Both the position numbers and the translations under genes were made by a program. Source: Peptococcaceae bacterium (lineage in GTDB: Bacteria; Bacillota; DSM-12270; Thermacetogeniales; Thermacetogeniaceae). From it: 12,971 nucleotides of DNA. This document shows positions 12,361 through 12,971 of the stretch, piece after piece; position 1 is the stretch's first letter, and every line of letters begins with the position of its first letter. Where the stretch lies: positions 12,765 to 25,735 of the forward strand of contig PLQY01000024.1 of NCBI GenBank assembly GCA_003160265.1, in the 5' to 3' direction. The notes beneath the pieces are model-generated. The model searched no databases and was not told the origin of the DNA. It saw only the letters and a list, made by a program, of their open reading frames with translations.

Positions 12361-12971
12361 TTAAACGGTGCTGGCGGTCATTGCCGGTGCGCTGCCGGGA
12401 TATTCTCCCGCCAGCAGCGACAGCAGGATCCTGGCAGCCACATTGGCGGCTTCCGGGCGTCCCGCAGCCTGTGCCCGGGAACGCAGTGCTTCATAGAAAT
12501 GCTTTTGGGTCAGAACGAGGTGCAGTTTCACCTTCAGCTCTTTCAGGTCGTAAACCGGCAGCGCTGCTCCCGCATCAAGCAAATAGCGGGTGTTTTCCGC
12601 TTCCTGGCCTGGGATCGGACGGTAGATCAGCATCGGCAGCCCCACGGCCAGGGCCTCGGAGATAGTTAGGCCTCCGGCCTTGGTGATGAGTAGATTGGAC
12701 ACCGCCATGAACTCCTCCACGTTGTCGATAAACTGGTAGATCTTGAACAGCTTGTTGAATCTGCCTCTCTGCTCTATCAAGTGCTGATAGAGACCCTTGT
12801 CCTTGCCGGTGATCACCATTACCTGCAGGGGCAGGGGGAACTCGTCCAGCACCTGGCAGAGGGCCGGAATTCCCCGCAGCATTCCTACCGCGCCGGTCAT
12901 GACCAGAATCACCGGGATCTCGGGCCTGAGCCCGAACTTGGCATACAGGGTTTCCCGGGGAGGTGTCCGGG
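12361..12971 (-). CDS. UgtP/MGDG synthase-type glycosyltransferase, 5' part beyond window
   Basis: About 203 C-terminal residues are visible; the reading frame stays open to the window edge, so the gene is cut by the window and not broken. The segment is the sugar-nucleotide-binding half of a GT28-type enzyme: VILVMTGAVGMLRG (donor-domain start), QVMVITGKDKGL, then KIYQFIDNVEEFMAVSNLLI, TKAGGLTISEALAVGLPMLI and the PGQEAENTRYLLDAGAAL stretch. These are typical of monogalactosyldiacylglycerol synthases and processive diacylglycerol glucosyltransferases (UgtP/YpfP). The missing N-terminal half should hold the acceptor domain. The enzyme would glycosylate diacylglycerol at the inner membrane face, and the MFS gene follows on the same strand. 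MurG is a more distant relative and fits less well. Confidence 0.88.
   Translation of the reverse strand, partial: RTPPRETLYAKFGLRPEIPVILVMTGAVGMLRGIPALCQVLDEFPLPLQVMVITGKDKGLYQHLIEQRGRFNKLFKIYQFIDNVEEFMAVSNLLITKAGGLTISEALAVGLPMLIYRPIPGQEAENTRYLLDAGAALPVYDLKELKVKLHLVLTQKHFYEALRSRAQAAGRPEAANVAARILLSLLAGEYPGSAPAMTASTV

Overview
The window looks like a chromosomal segment of a Gram-positive anaerobe of the Clostridia (Desulfotomaculum/Pelotomaculum-like Firmicutes is my best guess). The reasons are strong AGGAGG-type ribosome binding sites, frequent TTG and GTG starts, GC near 60% in most genes, a DUF554 membrane protein, and a UgtP/MGDG-type glycosyltransferase beside an MFS gene. The genus is inferred and cannot be fixed from the sequence alone.

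Positions 1-8192 (+ strand) hold most of a carbon-phosphorus lyase operon for using phosphonates as a phosphorus source: phnE (ABC permease), then the complete core set phnG-H-I-J-K-L-M. PhnG/H/I/L attach the phosphonate to ribose from ATP, PhnM removes pyrophosphate, and PhnJ (radical SAM) breaks the C-P bond to give an alkane and 5-phosphoribosyl 1,2-cyclic phosphate. PhnK and PhnL are the ABC-type ATPase subunits. Most junctions overlap or nearly touch, which implies translational coupling. The exceptions are the phnE-phnG and phnK-phnL spacers, which carry a shared degenerate 7-bp repeat. The operon ends with a TIM-barrel metalloenzyme that keeps all nine metal-ligand positions of the endonuclease IV fold. 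No phnP lies in the window, so this gene is a candidate for the last step, opening the cyclic phosphate. PhnJ and PhnL have unusual C-terminal extensions and PhnK has an N-terminal five-cysteine insertion.

Positions 8193-8918 hold a toxin-antitoxin pair: a short AbrB/SpoVT-fold antitoxin and a PIN-domain toxin. A perfect 8-bp inverted repeat sits just upstream, and the antitoxin may use a CTG start.

Positions 8977-10136 hold two unrelated peptidyl-prolyl isomerases in tandem. The first is a membrane-anchored, outward-facing FKBP whose catalytic half is 42% GC while its anchor/linker half is 59% GC, a sign of domain acquisition. The second is a cytoplasmic cyclophilin. A DUF554 membrane protein with its own extended -10 promoter follows (10258-10956).

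On the minus strand at the right end, a UgtP/MGDG-type glycosyltransferase (its 5' part lies beyond the window) is followed by an MFS transporter. This order, and an ExxR motif in the first membrane helix of the transporter, recall the staphylococcal ypfP-ltaA glycolipid synthase/flippase pair.
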